From: Ralstonia wenshanensis
Lineage (GTDB): Bacteria > Pseudomonadota > Gammaproteobacteria > Burkholderiales > Burkholderiaceae
Length of the DNA: 64,000 nucleotides
Direction of reading: 5' to 3'
NCBI RefSeq assembly: GCF_021173085.1
Contig: NZ_CP076413.1
Span: 744,001-808,000, forward strand
Position 1 is the first letter of the stretch. Every line of letters starts with the position of its first letter. Shown here one piece after another: positions 9,203-17,401 of this stretch. The notes under the pieces were generated by a model. That model worked only from the letters and a program-made list of their open reading frames with translations, was not told the DNA's origin and ran no database searches. The translations under genes were made by a program, and so were the position numbers.

Positions 9203-9703
9203 TTATTCGTTCTCGCCGTCGTCGTCCTGGCCGTGATCCTGCAGACCGTCGAGGTCGTTGGTCAGGTTGGCCATTTCGACGGCGGTACGGGCGCAATCAC
9301 GACCTTTCTCGCGGGTGCGGGCGTGGGCCTGTGCATCGGTGTCGGTGGTCAGGATGCCGTTGGCGATGGCGATGTTGAAGTCCAGGCCCACGCGCGTGAT
9401 GCCGGCGCCCGATTCATTGGACACCAGTTCGAAGTGGTACGTCTCGCCGCGGATGACGGCGCCCAGCGCGATCAGCGCGTCGAACTGGCCCGATTCGGCC
9501 ATCTTCTGCAGGGCCAGCGGGACTTCCAGCGCACCCGGCACGGTCACCAGCAGCACGTCTTCGCCGGCCACGCCGAGTTGTTCGAGTTCAGCGACGCAAG
9601 CTTCGCGCAGCGCTTCGCACACGGGCTCGTTGAAACGCGCCTGGACGATGCCGATGCGCAGGCCTTCGCCGTTGAGATTGGTCGGGTAGAAGCCGTGGTC
9701 CAT
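9203..9703 (-). CDS. ribH: 6,7-dimethyl-8-ribityllumazine synthase
   Basis: Condenses 5-amino-6-ribitylaminouracil with 3,4-dihydroxy-2-butanone 4-phosphate, the penultimate step of riboflavin synthesis; the enzyme forms icosahedral or decameric shells. At 166 residues the protein has the family core with [25 protein letters not shown] and [16 protein letters not shown] chose the ATG at 9703 ([10 protein letters not shown]) because the longer frame would need a TTG. The last 20 residues are highly acidic (Asp/Glu/Gly), which may be a flexible tail. It lies in the operon between ribBA and nusB. Confidence 0.95.
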   Translation of the reverse strand: MDHGFYPTNLNGEGLRIGIVQARFNEPVCEALREACVAELEQLGVAGEDVLLVTVPGALEVPLALQKMAESGQFDALIALGAVIRGETYHFELVSNESGAGITRVGLDFNIAIANGILTTDTDAQAHARTREKGRDCARTAVEMANLTNDLDGLQDHGQDDDGENE

Positions 9704-9784
9704 GGTGTATTCCGGTTGGGGTTGCCAGTCGGGCAACGTCAGAAAAAGAAAGCCGATGCGGCAGACTCGGCTGCCGCGGGAGAT

Positions 9785-10924
9785 TCAATGCGTGGCAGTG
9801 GATGAAGCGGAAGTGACGTCCGGGGCATCTGCCATTGACTGATATGCCGTCACTTCCAGGTCGTAGCCGACCATGCTCGGCAGCTTCAACGGCGAGGCCA
9901 GCACGCGCATCTTGCCGACGCCCACTTCCTTCAGGATTTGCGCGCCGATACCGTAAATGCGCGGATCGGGTTTGGTACGCGGGCGCTCGTGCGGCGCGTC
10001 GAGCGCTGTAAATTGGGTGAACAGCCGGTCTGCCGAATCGCCGCAATTGAGCAGCACGACCACGCCGGTCGGGGCGGCCTGCACGGCGCGCAGGGCGGCG
10101 GGCACGCTCCACGAGTGCGTCGTGCGCTGGCACTCCAGCAGGTCGAGCACGGATAGGGGCTCATGCACGCGCACCAGCGTTTCGGTGTCCGGCGTGGGCG
10201 TGCCCTTTACCAGCGCCAGATGGGCGCGGCCGGCGGCGCGATCGCGGAAGGCGACGGCGTGGAATGTGCCGAACTGCGTCTCCATCGTTCGCTCGCCGAC
10301 GCGCTCGACGATGCTCTCGGTGCGGCTGCGGTATTGGATCATGTCGGCAATCGTACCGATCTTAAGGCCGTGCTTCTTGGCGAACTCGACCAAGTCCGGC
10401 AAGCGCGCCATGGTGCCGTCGTCTTTCAGGATCTCGCAGATCACGGCGGCGGGTGTCAGGCCAGCCATGGCGGTCAGGTCGCAACCGGCTTCGGTGTGGC
10501 CGGCGCGCATCAGCACGCCGCCCTTCTGGGCCCGCAGCGGGAAGATGTGGCCCGGGTTCACCAGGTCCGACGGTTTGGCGTTCTTGGCAGCGGCCACCTG
10601 GATGGTGCGTGCGCGGTCGGCGGCGGAAATGCCGGTGGTCACGCCTTCAGCCGCTTCGATCGACACGGTGAAATTGGTGCCGAACTGCGTACCGTTGCGG
10701 CTCGCCATCATGGGCAAGTCGAGCTGGTCGCAGTGTTCTTCGGTGAGCGTCAGGCATACCAGGCCGCGCGCGTGCGTGACCATGAAATTGATGGCTTCCG
10801 GCGTGACGAAATCGCTCGCCAGGATCAGGTCGCCTTCGTTCTCACGGTCTTCCTCGTCCACCAGGATGACCATCCGGCCGGCGCGGATTTCGGCAATGAT
10901 TTCTTCGACTGTGGCGATCGACAT
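9785..10924 (-). CDS. ribBA: Bifunctional-type RibBA: active DHBP synthase with degenerate GTP cyclohydrolase II domain
   Basis: The N-terminal half (about residues 1-200) is a complete 3,4-dihydroxy-2-butanone 4-phosphate synthase, with the acidic metal-binding DEEDRENEGD, the TEHCDQL-type loop as TEEHCDQ, and HTEAGCDL. The C-terminal half keeps the GTP cyclohydrolase II fold outline but lacks its zinc site: where active enzymes have SEC...RCDCG this protein has HEPL...ECQRT. The GTP-binding RQEGRNIG and TNNPKK motifs are also absent. The protein is therefore expected to make only the butanone phosphate, as in the RibBX type described in proteobacteria. The start at 10924 (MSIATVEEIIAE) is preferred over an upstream TTG. 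A separate GTP cyclohydrolase II must exist outside this window. Confidence 0.9.
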   Translation of the reverse strand: MSIATVEEIIAEIRAGRMVILVDEEDRENEGDLILASDFVTPEAINFMVTHARGLVCLTLTEEHCDQLDLPMMASRNGTQFGTNFTVSIEAAEGVTTGISAADRARTIQVAAAKNAKPSDLVNPGHIFPLRAQKGGVLMRAGHTEAGCDLTAMAGLTPAAVICEILKDDGTMARLPDLVEFAKKHGLKIGTIADMIQYRSRTESIVERVGERTMETQFGTFHAVAFRDRAAGRAHLALVKGTPTPDTETLVRVHEPLSVLDLLECQRTTHSWSVPAALRAVQAAPTGVVVLLNCGDSADRLFTQFTALDAPHERPRTKPDPRIYGIGAQILKEVGVGKMRVLASPLKLPSMVGYDLEVTAYQSMADAPDVTSASSTATH

Positions 10925-11024
10925 GGCGTAGCAGGGGTGCGCGCCGCTGGCCAACGCCCGAAAATCGCTAATTTCGGGGGCCGTGCGACTGCGTAAATGG
11001 GAAGCCCGCTATTGTACGCCAAGG

Positions 11025-11046
11025 TGGCCCCAAGCCAGTGGGGCCA
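11025..11046 (-). other. Hairpin between ribE and ribBA
   Basis: TGGCCCC and GGGGCCA form a 7-bp stem with an 8-base loop immediately after the ribE stop. No U-tract follows, so it may slow or process the transcript rather than end it. I see no FMN riboswitch sequence in this 127-bp gap. Confidence 0.4.
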
Positions 11047-11051
11047 GCGGT

Positions 11052-11705
11052 TCAAACGGCTGCCAGAGGCTTGGCGCCCACGGGCAGGCCGATGGCGGCA
11101 TGGGTGAGCATGCGTTCTACGTAGCGGGCGATCAGGTCGATCTCCAGGTTGACCTGGCTGCCGGCCTTCAGATGCTTGAGCGTGGTGACCGCCACCGTGT
11201 GTGGGATCAAATTGATCGAGAACTCGCAGCCGTCTGCGTCGTCGCGGACGGTATTGACCGTCAGCGACACGCCGTTGACCACCACGGAGCCCTTGTAGGC
11301 GAGATACTTGCCCAGCTCTGCCGGGGCCCGCACACGCAGTTCGTGCGATTCGTTGACCGGGGCGAAATGCGTGACCGTGCCGAGACCGTCCACGTGGCCC
11401 GACACGAGGTGCCCGCCGATGTGGTCGGCCAGGCGCAGCGCCTTCTCCAGGTTCACCTCGCCCGGGCGTTCCAGCCCGACTGTCTTGGAGAGCGATTCGC
11501 GCGACACATCCACGTCGAAGCGGCTGTCAGTTTTGGCGACAACCGTCATGCACGCCCCCTGAATAGCGATCGAATCGCCCAACGCCACGTCCGCGAGCGG
11601 CAGACCGCCCGAGTCGATGGACAGGCGCACGCCTGCATCGGCGCTGTCGCCAAGCGGCGAGACGGTTTCAATACGGCCAACTGCGGCGACGATTCCGGTA
11701 AACAT
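11052..11705 (-). CDS. ribE: Riboflavin synthase, alpha subunit
   Basis: Dismutates two 6,7-dimethyl-8-ribityllumazine molecules to riboflavin and the ribitylamino-pyrimidine. The 217-residue protein begins with the invariant MFTGIV and shows the internal duplication of two lumazine-binding barrels: GDSIAIQGACMTVV with LEKALRLADHIGGHLVSGHVDG in the first repeat, and KGSVVVNGVSLTVN in the second. The ATG at 11705 starts 6 bp after the ribD stop, so translation is coupled. Called ribC in enteric nomenclature. Confidence 0.97.
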   Translation of the reverse strand: MFTGIVAAVGRIETVSPLGDSADAGVRLSIDSGGLPLADVALGDSIAIQGACMTVVAKTDSRFDVDVSRESLSKTVGLERPGEVNLEKALRLADHIGGHLVSGHVDGLGTVTHFAPVNESHELRVRAPAELGKYLAYKGSVVVNGVSLTVNTVRDDADGCEFSINLIPHTVAVTTLKHLKAGSQVNLEIDLIARYVERMLTHAAIGLPVGAKPLAAV

Positions 11706-11711
11706 AAGCAA

Positions 11712-12824
11712 TCAATCCGTCGGGTTGCGGCGCGCCAGGATGCGGAGGTCGCCCCCGATGCGCGAAATGTCGTGAAAGAAGAATTCGGCCGCGCCTTCCA
11801 GCGTTTGCAGCGGCCCCATATTGAACATGCCTTGGCCCGAGCCGAGCACCTTGGGCGCCAGATAGACAAGGATCTCGTCAACCAGCCCTTCGCGCAGCAG
11901 CGAGCCGTTGAGCTTGAAGCCGGCCTCAACATGCAGCTCGTTGATCTCGCGGCGGCCCAGTTCGCGCAGGACTGCGGCCAGGTCGACCTTTCCATCAGCG
12001 TTGGGCAGGAGGATGACCTCCGCGCCGCGCTCGCTCAACGCACGCATGCGGCCGGCTTCGGGTTGGGCGGCAAAAATCAGCGTCGGCTCGTGGTGCCCAT
12101 CTACGGTGAGAATATGGGCGTCGAGCGGTACGTCCAGCGCCGAGTCGATCAGCACGCGGCGCGGCTGGCGTGGCGTATTGACGGCGCGCACGGTCAGCCG
12201 CGGATTGTCTTCGCGCACCGTGCCGATGCCGGTGAGGATGGCACAGGCGCGTGCGCGCCAGCGGTGGCCGTCATTGCGCGCTTCAGTTTCGGTAATCCAC
12301 TGGCTGATGCCATTGTCCAGCGCGGTGCGGCCGTCCAACGATGCGCCGACCTTCACGCGGACCCACGGTGTGCCGCGCGTCATGCGTGAAACGAAACCGA
12401 TGTTCAGCTCACGCGCCTCCCGCTCCAACAGTCCGCAACGTACGTCCACGCCGGCATCGCGCAGCCTCTGCAAGCCCCGTCCGGAGACGGCGGGGTTGGG
12501 GTCCTCCATGGCTGCGACCACGCGCGCAATACCGGCTTCGACCAGTCGATCTGCGCAGGGTGGGGTGCGGCCAAAGTGGCTACAGGGCTCCAGCGTCACA
12601 TATGCGGTGGCGCCGCGCACGTCCTGGCCGCGCGACTGGGCATCCTTGATCGCTTGGATTTCAGCGTGGTCCTGGCCGGCAGGTTGCGTATGGCCTTCGC
12701 CGATGACGGTGTCGTCACGCACGATCACGCATCCGACGCGCGGGTTGGGCGTGGTGGTGAACAAGCCTTTCTCGGCCAGCGCCAGGGCGCGCTGCATCAT
12801 GGCGTGGTCGAAGTCGGAGAACAT
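11712..12824 (-). CDS. ribD: Riboflavin biosynthesis deaminase/reductase RibD
   Basis: Catalyses two successive steps of riboflavin synthesis: deamination of the GTP cyclohydrolase product and NADPH reduction of its ribosyl side chain. The N-terminal deaminase domain (about 1-145) has the zinc motifs HAEIQAI and PCSHFGRTPPC. The C-terminal dihydrofolate-reductase-like domain (about 150-365) starts with VRVKVGASLDGRTAL and carries the late glycine-containing LPNADGKVDL and ELHVEAGFKLNGSLL. At 370 residues it is of normal length. It is the first gene of the ribD-ribE-ribBA-ribH-nusB unit, 22 bp after the end of a minor-pilin gene on the same strand, so the rib operon may be partly read from the pilin promoter. 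Confidence 0.96.
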   Translation of the reverse strand: MFSDFDHAMMQRALALAEKGLFTTTPNPRVGCVIVRDDTVIGEGHTQPAGQDHAEIQAIKDAQSRGQDVRGATAYVTLEPCSHFGRTPPCADRLVEAGIARVVAAMEDPNPAVSGRGLQRLRDAGVDVRCGLLEREARELNIGFVSRMTRGTPWVRVKVGASLDGRTALDNGISQWITETEARNDGHRWRARACAILTGIGTVREDNPRLTVRAVNTPRQPRRVLIDSALDVPLDAHILTVDGHHEPTLIFAAQPEAGRMRALSERGAEVILLPNADGKVDLAAVLRELGRREINELHVEAGFKLNGSLLREGLVDEILVYLAPKVLGSGQGMFNMGPLQTLEGAAEFFFHDISRIGGDLRILARRNPTD

Positions 12825-12845
12825 GGGAAAAAGCGGGAATTTGGG

Positions 12846-13418
12846 TTAATCGTCGTTAGCTGAGGCGCCGGTGCCGCACGTTTTAGCGTCCTTGGCCGGA
12901 TCGCAGATGCGGGCGCGGCCTGCGGAGTTGATGCGGACGCTCCGCACATGGGCTCCAGACCGGATGGTCAGCGTGCCGTAGAGCTGGCTGCCGTTGCGCT
13001 GTCGCGAGTATCCCACAGGTGCATAAGACAGGGTGTCGACATCCCGCTGCGACGCTGTGAACGTAAATTGGACCGGCGGCATCACAGGAGGCGAAACATG
13101 CACCAAGATAGCCTCTGTGCCGGGTTCCAGCGGCGTCGCCTGGGTTTGCGGCGAGGGCGTCATATACAACGCCCATCCCGATGACCAGCCCTGCTGTGCG
13201 TTGAGTGGGCCGAGGTGAACCCATGCACGCTGACTGCGCGACATGGTCTGCGCTAGCGCGATCGCGCTGACAAAGCGGTCGGCCAGAACGACGACGGTTT
13301 CGCGTTGCCACCAATTCAAGCCGGCGGGCGCCGCGAACACCGCCAGGATCGACATGACACTCAGGACGACGACGAGCTCGGCCAGCGTGAACCCGGTTCG
13401 CAGACGAGACACCTTCAT
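12846..13418 (-). CDS. FimT/GspH-type minor pseudopilin
   Basis: Minor pilin expected to be processed by prepilin peptidase and inserted in the inner membrane, helping to prime type IV pili or (as FimT in other species) bind DNA. The leader is short and basic (MKVSRLRTG), cleavage would fall before FTLAE, and Glu5 is present; a hydrophobic helix of about 20 residues follows. The globular part ends with a cysteine pair (ICDPAKDAKTCG). I chose the ATG at 13418 because it overlaps the upstream stop as ATGA. It is the last of five co-linear minor-pilin genes. Confidence 0.8.
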   Translation of the reverse strand: MKVSRLRTGFTLAELVVVLSVMSILAVFAAPAGLNWWQRETVVVLADRFVSAIALAQTMSRSQRAWVHLGPLNAQQGWSSGWALYMTPSPQTQATPLEPGTEAILVHVSPPVMPPVQFTFTASQRDVDTLSYAPVGYSRQRNGSQLYGTLTIRSGAHVRSVRINSAGRARICDPAKDAKTCGTGASANDD

Positions 13419-13819
13419 GGCCAGCATGCAGACGATGCCGGCTGCCGGTCATTACCGATTTGCGTGAATCGTTCGCCGGTGTTGCGCAGGATAAGCGTGC
13501 CGCAGTCGGTATCCGGGCGCACTGGTCGGGCGGTGACTTCAATGCAATGCGCCGAGGCGCGGCCGTTGCACGGGCTAGCGAGCAGGTTATAGCCGGGGAC
13601 GTGTTGCGGAACGCCTGCAGGTATGGAGCCATTGCCTGTTTGCGCGTATTCGCGTTCCAATTCCACCATGGTTGACATTAGCGCCGCATGCGACGCAGCC
13701 CGCCGCGCGCGCGCATGGTGTTCTGACCAGGTTTGTATGGCGGCGCCCGCCAACAGCGCTGCGATAGCCAATGCAATCGTGAGTTCGACCAGCGTGAATG
13801 CAGCATGACGATACTTCAT
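13415..13819 (-). CDS. PilE-like type IV minor pilin
   Basis: A 134-residue prepilin: leader MKYRHAA, then FTLVELTIALAIAALLAGAA as the N-terminal helix. The residue before the cleavage site is alanine, whereas prepilin peptidase substrates almost always have glycine there. Two or more cysteines in the C-terminal part could form the D-region disulfide. Its start overlaps the preceding PilX-like stop as ATGA and its own stop overlaps the next start in the same way, so the three genes are translationally coupled. Confidence 0.75.
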   Translation of the reverse strand: MKYRHAAFTLVELTIALAIAALLAGAAIQTWSEHHARARRAASHAALMSTMVELEREYAQTGNGSIPAGVPQHVPGYNLLASPCNGRASAHCIEVTARPVRPDTDCGTLILRNTGERFTQIGNDRQPASSACWP

Positions 13820-14607
13820 CGCAGTCCCTCCTCGACCAGTTCACGCCAGCTCAGGCGGCCTAGCAAGAAGGTTTGCGCGTGGGTGTCGATCGCGTCCTCC
13901 CGGTTGCTGATGGTGTAGACGAGTTGGGTCACCGTGCCATTGGAGTGAATGACAGGCGGTGCAGATTCGGTGGTGGACTGAGGCGAGGATGTGCTGCGCG
14001 GCATTCGTGGGCGGAAGACCGTCTGCAGCACGACGCTGACGGCAGGGTCGGCGCCAAATCCTGCGGCCGTGATCCGATACAACCAAGGCGTTGAGGTGCC
14101 ATCGGGTTGCGTAGCCTGGCCGGGCCAACGGTCCGGAATCGGCTCAATGACGTACCGGGCAGCGCGGCCGGCAATGCGCTCGGTGTCCGGGACGCGCGTG
14201 TCGATCTCTACGGCGAGGGTGGTCGTATCCAGCAGTCGCGCCAACGTCCAGAGCGATTGGCCGGCTTGCGGTTGACATAGTCCGAGCGAGAAGCCGCTTC
14301 CGCACGTTCCCGGCAAGAATCCGCGTCGCGAAACCGGATCGAGGGCGGTGATACGTTCCTTCGGCAATGCAGCAACACATTCGAGATTCGTGGGCGTCTC
14401 GGTGGCGACGGAGAGTTCGCACTCCGCCGCGTTCAGCGCCAACTCGGCGCCGTACTTGGCCAAGCCGCGATCGGCGGTGAGAGACGTGAGGTGCCGCTGG
14501 TCCAGCACCAGATGAAAGGTCGCGGTGGTCAGCAGGCCGAGCAACGCCACCGCAGGCATTACGATCATCATCGAAAAACCACGCGCTCGGGCGCTATCGC
14601 TCAACAT
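13816..14607 (-). CDS. PilX-like minor pilin
   Basis: A 263-residue prepilin with leader MLSDSARARG followed by FSMMIVMPAVALLGLL. Position 5 of the mature protein is isoleucine rather than glutamate, as is usual for PilX/GspK-type tip pilins. Cysteines in AECELSV, LECVAAL and GTCGSGFSLGLC indicate disulfides in the exported part. The start lies inside the end of the PilW-like gene (7-bp overlap) and the stop overlaps the next start, so it is embedded in the minor-pilin operon. PilX is assigned from position and helix type rather than strong sequence identity. Confidence 0.7.
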   Translation of the reverse strand: MLSDSARARGFSMMIVMPAVALLGLLTTATFHLVLDQRHLTSLTADRGLAKYGAELALNAAECELSVATETPTNLECVAALPKERITALDPVSRRGFLPGTCGSGFSLGLCQPQAGQSLWTLARLLDTTTLAVEIDTRVPDTERIAGRAARYVIEPIPDRWPGQATQPDGTSTPWLYRITAAGFGADPAVSVVLQTVFRPRMPRSTSSPQSTTESAPPVIHSNGTVTQLVYTISNREDAIDTHAQTFLLGRLSWRELVEEGLR

Positions 14608-15533
14608 ACGTCCACCTCACAGGCGAGCGGATTGCGTAAGCGTACCGTCGCGGTGAAGACCGCACGGCGGCGTTGGGGTTGGGTGGGCGTGAATCGCAGG
14701 TCCTGTGCGTTGGTGCCTTCGACTTGCTGGACCTTGGGAAATAGCGCAAGTGTGGGCATGGTCTGGTTGGCTGACCCGGGCGCGTTGTAGTCGCCGCGAA
14801 CGACCAGCGCGATGTGCACCGCTTGAACCTGGCGCCATTGCTCGGTGGTCAGCGAGCGCGCAGACATCGTGGTGGTCGAGGTGCCGCCAGCGGTGCGGAC
14901 CACATACAGAAGCTGCATTGTTTCGACGCCGCGGACCATGCCATTAGATGTCCAGCCGCCTGCAACGGTCTGACCGTCTTGGTGCCTTCGCGAGCGGCAC
15001 ATCAACTGAGGTTCTCGATCCGTCGCTCGGGTGAGGTAGAGCAGCATGTATCCAGCGCTCTGGTCGTCGCTGCCGTTTTGGACGCGCTCGGCGACCCCGT
15101 AGCCCGAGCAGTCGATGATGCTGTCGTCAGCTCGCTGCGGGTTGGTCTGCATGCTGCGACCGGCAAAGCGCACCAGTACGGCGTCGCTTCCGTGCACGTC
15201 ACCGCTGTTGCAGTCGAGAGCTTCCGCTTCGCGAGGGGTGCAACTGTCCGAACCTTGAATCGACGGAGCTGCGTTCGCGTCTGGCCATCGGCGTTCTGGC
15301 GATGCTGCTGGCGAATCGGTGACCCATCCCGCTTGCTGCAGTGCCGTTGTCAGCAATTCCAGCGCTTGCGTGCCGCGACTTTCGATCAGGGCTTCGTCCG
15401 CAATGCGCTGATAGCTTGCACGTGCAAGGAGTGCCATTTGCAGCGTGATGCCGAGCACGATCAACCCGACCAGCATGCCAATCAGCAACTCCACCAACGT
15501 CGCGCCCCGCTGAGCATGAGAGAGGCGGCACAT
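14601..15533 (-). CDS. PilW-like minor pilin
   Basis: A 310-residue prepilin; leader MCRLSHAQRG, then ATLVELLIGMLVGLIVLGIT with Glu5. Its length and the order PilV-PilW-PilX match the pilVWX block of type IV pilus minor pilin operons. The ATG at 15533 is chosen because it lies one base after the stop of the PilV-like gene; the open frame continues upstream without a good start. Several cysteines (SDSCTPREAEALDC, IIDCSG, LMCRS) suggest a disulfide-braced exported domain. Confidence 0.75.
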   Translation of the reverse strand: MCRLSHAQRGATLVELLIGMLVGLIVLGITLQMALLARASYQRIADEALIESRGTQALELLTTALQQAGWVTDSPAASPERRWPDANAAPSIQGSDSCTPREAEALDCNSGDVHGSDAVLVRFAGRSMQTNPQRADDSIIDCSGYGVAERVQNGSDDQSAGYMLLYLTRATDREPQLMCRSRRHQDGQTVAGGWTSNGMVRGVETMQLLYVVRTAGGTSTTTMSARSLTTEQWRQVQAVHIALVVRGDYNAPGSANQTMPTLALFPKVQQVEGTNAQDLRFTPTQPQRRRAVFTATVRLRNPLACEVDVC

Positions 15534-15534
15534 G

Positions 15535-15765
15535 TCAGCGCACGTTCGCGGATTCGACGCGGGTGTTTTGCGTTCGGACGTCGGCCGATAGCTGACGCAG
15601 GCTTCGGCTGGTTGTCTCCATCCGCTCAAGTGCGGTTAGGGTGCCCGCTGCACACAAGGACAGTACTGCCAGTGCGACGAGGGATTCGAGCAGGATGGCG
15701 CCGTGTTGGCGCTGGACGTGATGGCGGACAGGCATGAGTTGACGGACACTTGGAAAGTCGCTCAA
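15535..15765 (-). CDS. Very short PilV-like pseudopilin (76 residues)
   Basis: First gene of the minus-strand minor-pilin operon. The leader MSDFPSVRQLMPVRHHVQRQHG precedes AILLESLVALAVLSL with Glu5, and the frame ends after about 54 mature residues. It therefore contains little beyond the N-terminal alpha-helix and has no beta-sheet domain, whereas the PilV-like protein of the plus-strand cluster has 161 residues. The next gene starts one base after its stop, which argues for an expressed gene rather than a random break, but a past truncation is possible. Confidence 0.65.
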   Translation of the reverse strand: MSDFPSVRQLMPVRHHVQRQHGAILLESLVALAVLSLCAAGTLTALERMETTSRSLRQLSADVRTQNTRVESANVR

Positions 15766-16274
15766 GTTAGTTTGAATTTGGCCGTATAACTGTCATATCT
15801 GGTCAATACGCTCTCGATCATGGGCGCGGGCCTTTTGCGTCGTAGGGTGTTGGCCTCGCTCCTGGCCGTTTAAGCCGACTTAATTGATGCTGGTTCCTGA
15901 AGGCATCTGGGTGGTGCCGTTGATTTCTCAGTGGTCATTGATCCCGGCCGGGGAGAATCTTTCGCCACCGTACTTGGTAAGCGATAAAACCCACGAAATC
16001 CGTCGCCGGTTGCATTGCCCCAACAGGCGACGCCTACCCATCCGGCGCGGGCTATTGACACTGATTGACCACATCCTCCATGATTGCGAGCGTTAAGATT
16101 GACGCCGTACCTGCCGAATTCCATAGGCAGCAGAATTTCAAAAGAACGTAATCGGGTAATCGGGAAGGGCGCGTCTTTCACCAAGTTGCGCCTGTTGTTT
16201 CAAGCAGCCGGGGGGCTATATGTACAGGGTCAAAGTCACTCTTTCGCCGTCGTTCATTCTGCGGCGGCACTGAC
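15766..16274. other. Intergenic region between two divergent minor-pilin operons
   Basis: This 509-bp gap carries the start regions of both pilin operons. No open frame here has a ribosome binding site, prepilin motif or recognisable family. A possible rightward promoter is TTGACA at 16055-16060 with CATGAT at 16079-16084 (18-base spacer), which is weak. I find no convincing sigma-54 site by eye. Confidence 0.4.
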
Positions 16275-16796
16275 ATGTCCGCGCCGCTCTGCGCCAACGC
16301 AAGCGTGTCGCGTTATTCCGATGTAGTGGGTTCCTCTTCAGGCAGAAGGGGGCGACTGCGTCCGGCGATTGCACGCGCATATGGGTTCACGCTCGTCGAA
16401 CTCATGATCACACTGGCAATCGTGGCTATCCTGGCTACGATTGCGTATCCCAGTTATACGGACTACATCACGCGTGGCAAGCTGGCCAACGTGACCAACA
16501 TGCTCGCGGGTATTCGCGCGCAGATGGAACAGTATTACCAAGACAATCGCACCTACGCGGCGGTCGGGACGTTCACCCCGCCCTGTCAGGCGATTTCAGC
16601 TGTGGCCGAGTTTTCGTTGGCTTGCACGATCGGGAACACCGGAAATACCTACACGATGACCGCGACGGGCTCCGGAACCACAGCGGGCTTCACGTACAAG
16701 GTAAATGAAGCAAACGTTCAGCAGACGACTGCGGCGCCCAGCGGCTGGAACACGTCCACCACGTGCTGGGTGACCAAACGAGGTCAGTCGTGCTGA
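16275..16796 (+). CDS. pilE: PilE-type type IV minor pilin
   Basis: A 173-residue prepilin. The mature part begins FTLVELMITLAIVAILATIA after YG, with Glu5, and continues with YPSYTDYITRGKLANVTNML as in PilE/PilA-type pilins. A C-terminal cysteine pair (TTCWVTKRGQSC) and further cysteines upstream fit the disulfide-bounded D-region. With the ATG at 16275 the leader is about 37 residues, much longer than the usual 6-20; a GTG at 16326 would shorten it, but neither start has a strong ribosome binding site. It is the first gene of the plus-strand minor-pilin operon that ends with pilY1. Confidence 0.85.
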   Translation: MSAPLCANASVSRYSDVVGSSSGRRGRLRPAIARAYGFTLVELMITLAIVAILATIAYPSYTDYITRGKLANVTNMLAGIRAQMEQYYQDNRTYAAVGTFTPPCQAISAVAEFSLACTIGNTGNTYTMTATGSGTTAGFTYKVNEANVQQTTAAPSGWNTSTTCWVTKRGQSC

Positions 16797-17401
16797 TGGG
16801 CCCGGGCGCCCGGCGCCGCGGATTCACGCTGATTGAACTGCTCGTCACGATTTCGGTGTTTGCCTTTTTGATGCTCCTGGCTGCACCGAGTTTTACGAGC
16901 TGGATTCAGGATGCGCAGGTGCGCACTGCGGCCGAATCGCTGCAGAATGGTCTGCGAGTTGCACAAGCCGAAGCTGCGCGCCGCCATCGTCAGGTTGCGA
17001 TGGTGCTGACCAACGGCGCGCCAAATCAGGGCGTGACGGCACAGGCGAACGGTAAGAACTGGTTCGTGACGGTGATCCCGAACACGACAGCAGGCGAGTC
17101 GTACACCCAGACGTCGCCATCATTGATGGTGCAAAGCGGCACGCTTGGCGCGGTCGCGCCGAACGCTCAACTGACCGGGCAGGCGGCGGTCTGCTTCAAT
17201 TCGTTGGGCCGGCTGACCACGCTCAACGATGGCACATACAACTGCACCATCCCCCCCTCGGGTACGGTGACTTACAACGTGACGAACAGCCGGTCTACCA
17301 CCGCGCGGGCACTGAACGTGACCGTGAGCCTCGGCGGTTCGGTCCGTGTGTGCGATCCAAGCAAGTCTTTGTCGCAGAATAGTCCAGATGCGTGCAGCTA
17401 A
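16796..17401 (+). CDS. fimT: FimT/GspH-type minor pseudopilin
   Basis: A 201-residue prepilin with leader MGPGARRRG and mature start FTLIELLVTISVFAFLMLLA (Glu5 present). The fold region SWIQDAQVRTAAESLQNGLR and RQVAMVLTNG is typical of the GspH/FimT domain, and the C-terminus SVRVCDPSKSLSQNSPDACS carries the cysteine pair seen in FimT proteins. The ATG at 16796 overlaps the pilE stop as TGATG, indicating translational coupling. It is the counterpart of the FimT-type gene in the divergent cluster. Confidence 0.88.
   Translation: MGPGARRRGFTLIELLVTISVFAFLMLLAAPSFTSWIQDAQVRTAAESLQNGLRVAQAEAARRHRQVAMVLTNGAPNQGVTAQANGKNWFVTVIPNTTAGESYTQTSPSLMVQSGTLGAVAPNAQLTGQAAVCFNSLGRLTTLNDGTYNCTIPPSGTVTYNVTNSRSTTARALNVTVSLGGSVRVCDPSKSLSQNSPDACS

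Noticed and set aside
9957..10931. Plus-strand open frame of 324 codons opposite ribBA
   Set aside because: Ser/Arg/Thr-rich shadow frame, entirely antisense to ribBA.
10925..11051. FMN riboswitch in the riboflavin operon
   Set aside because: None of the conserved RFN-element segments could be recognised in the gap; only a simple 7-bp hairpin is present.
15870..16184. Possible degraded pilin gene between the two pilin operons
   Set aside because: Pieces such as EINGTTQMPSGTSIN in one frame looked pilin-like, but no prepilin motif or consistent frame could be found.
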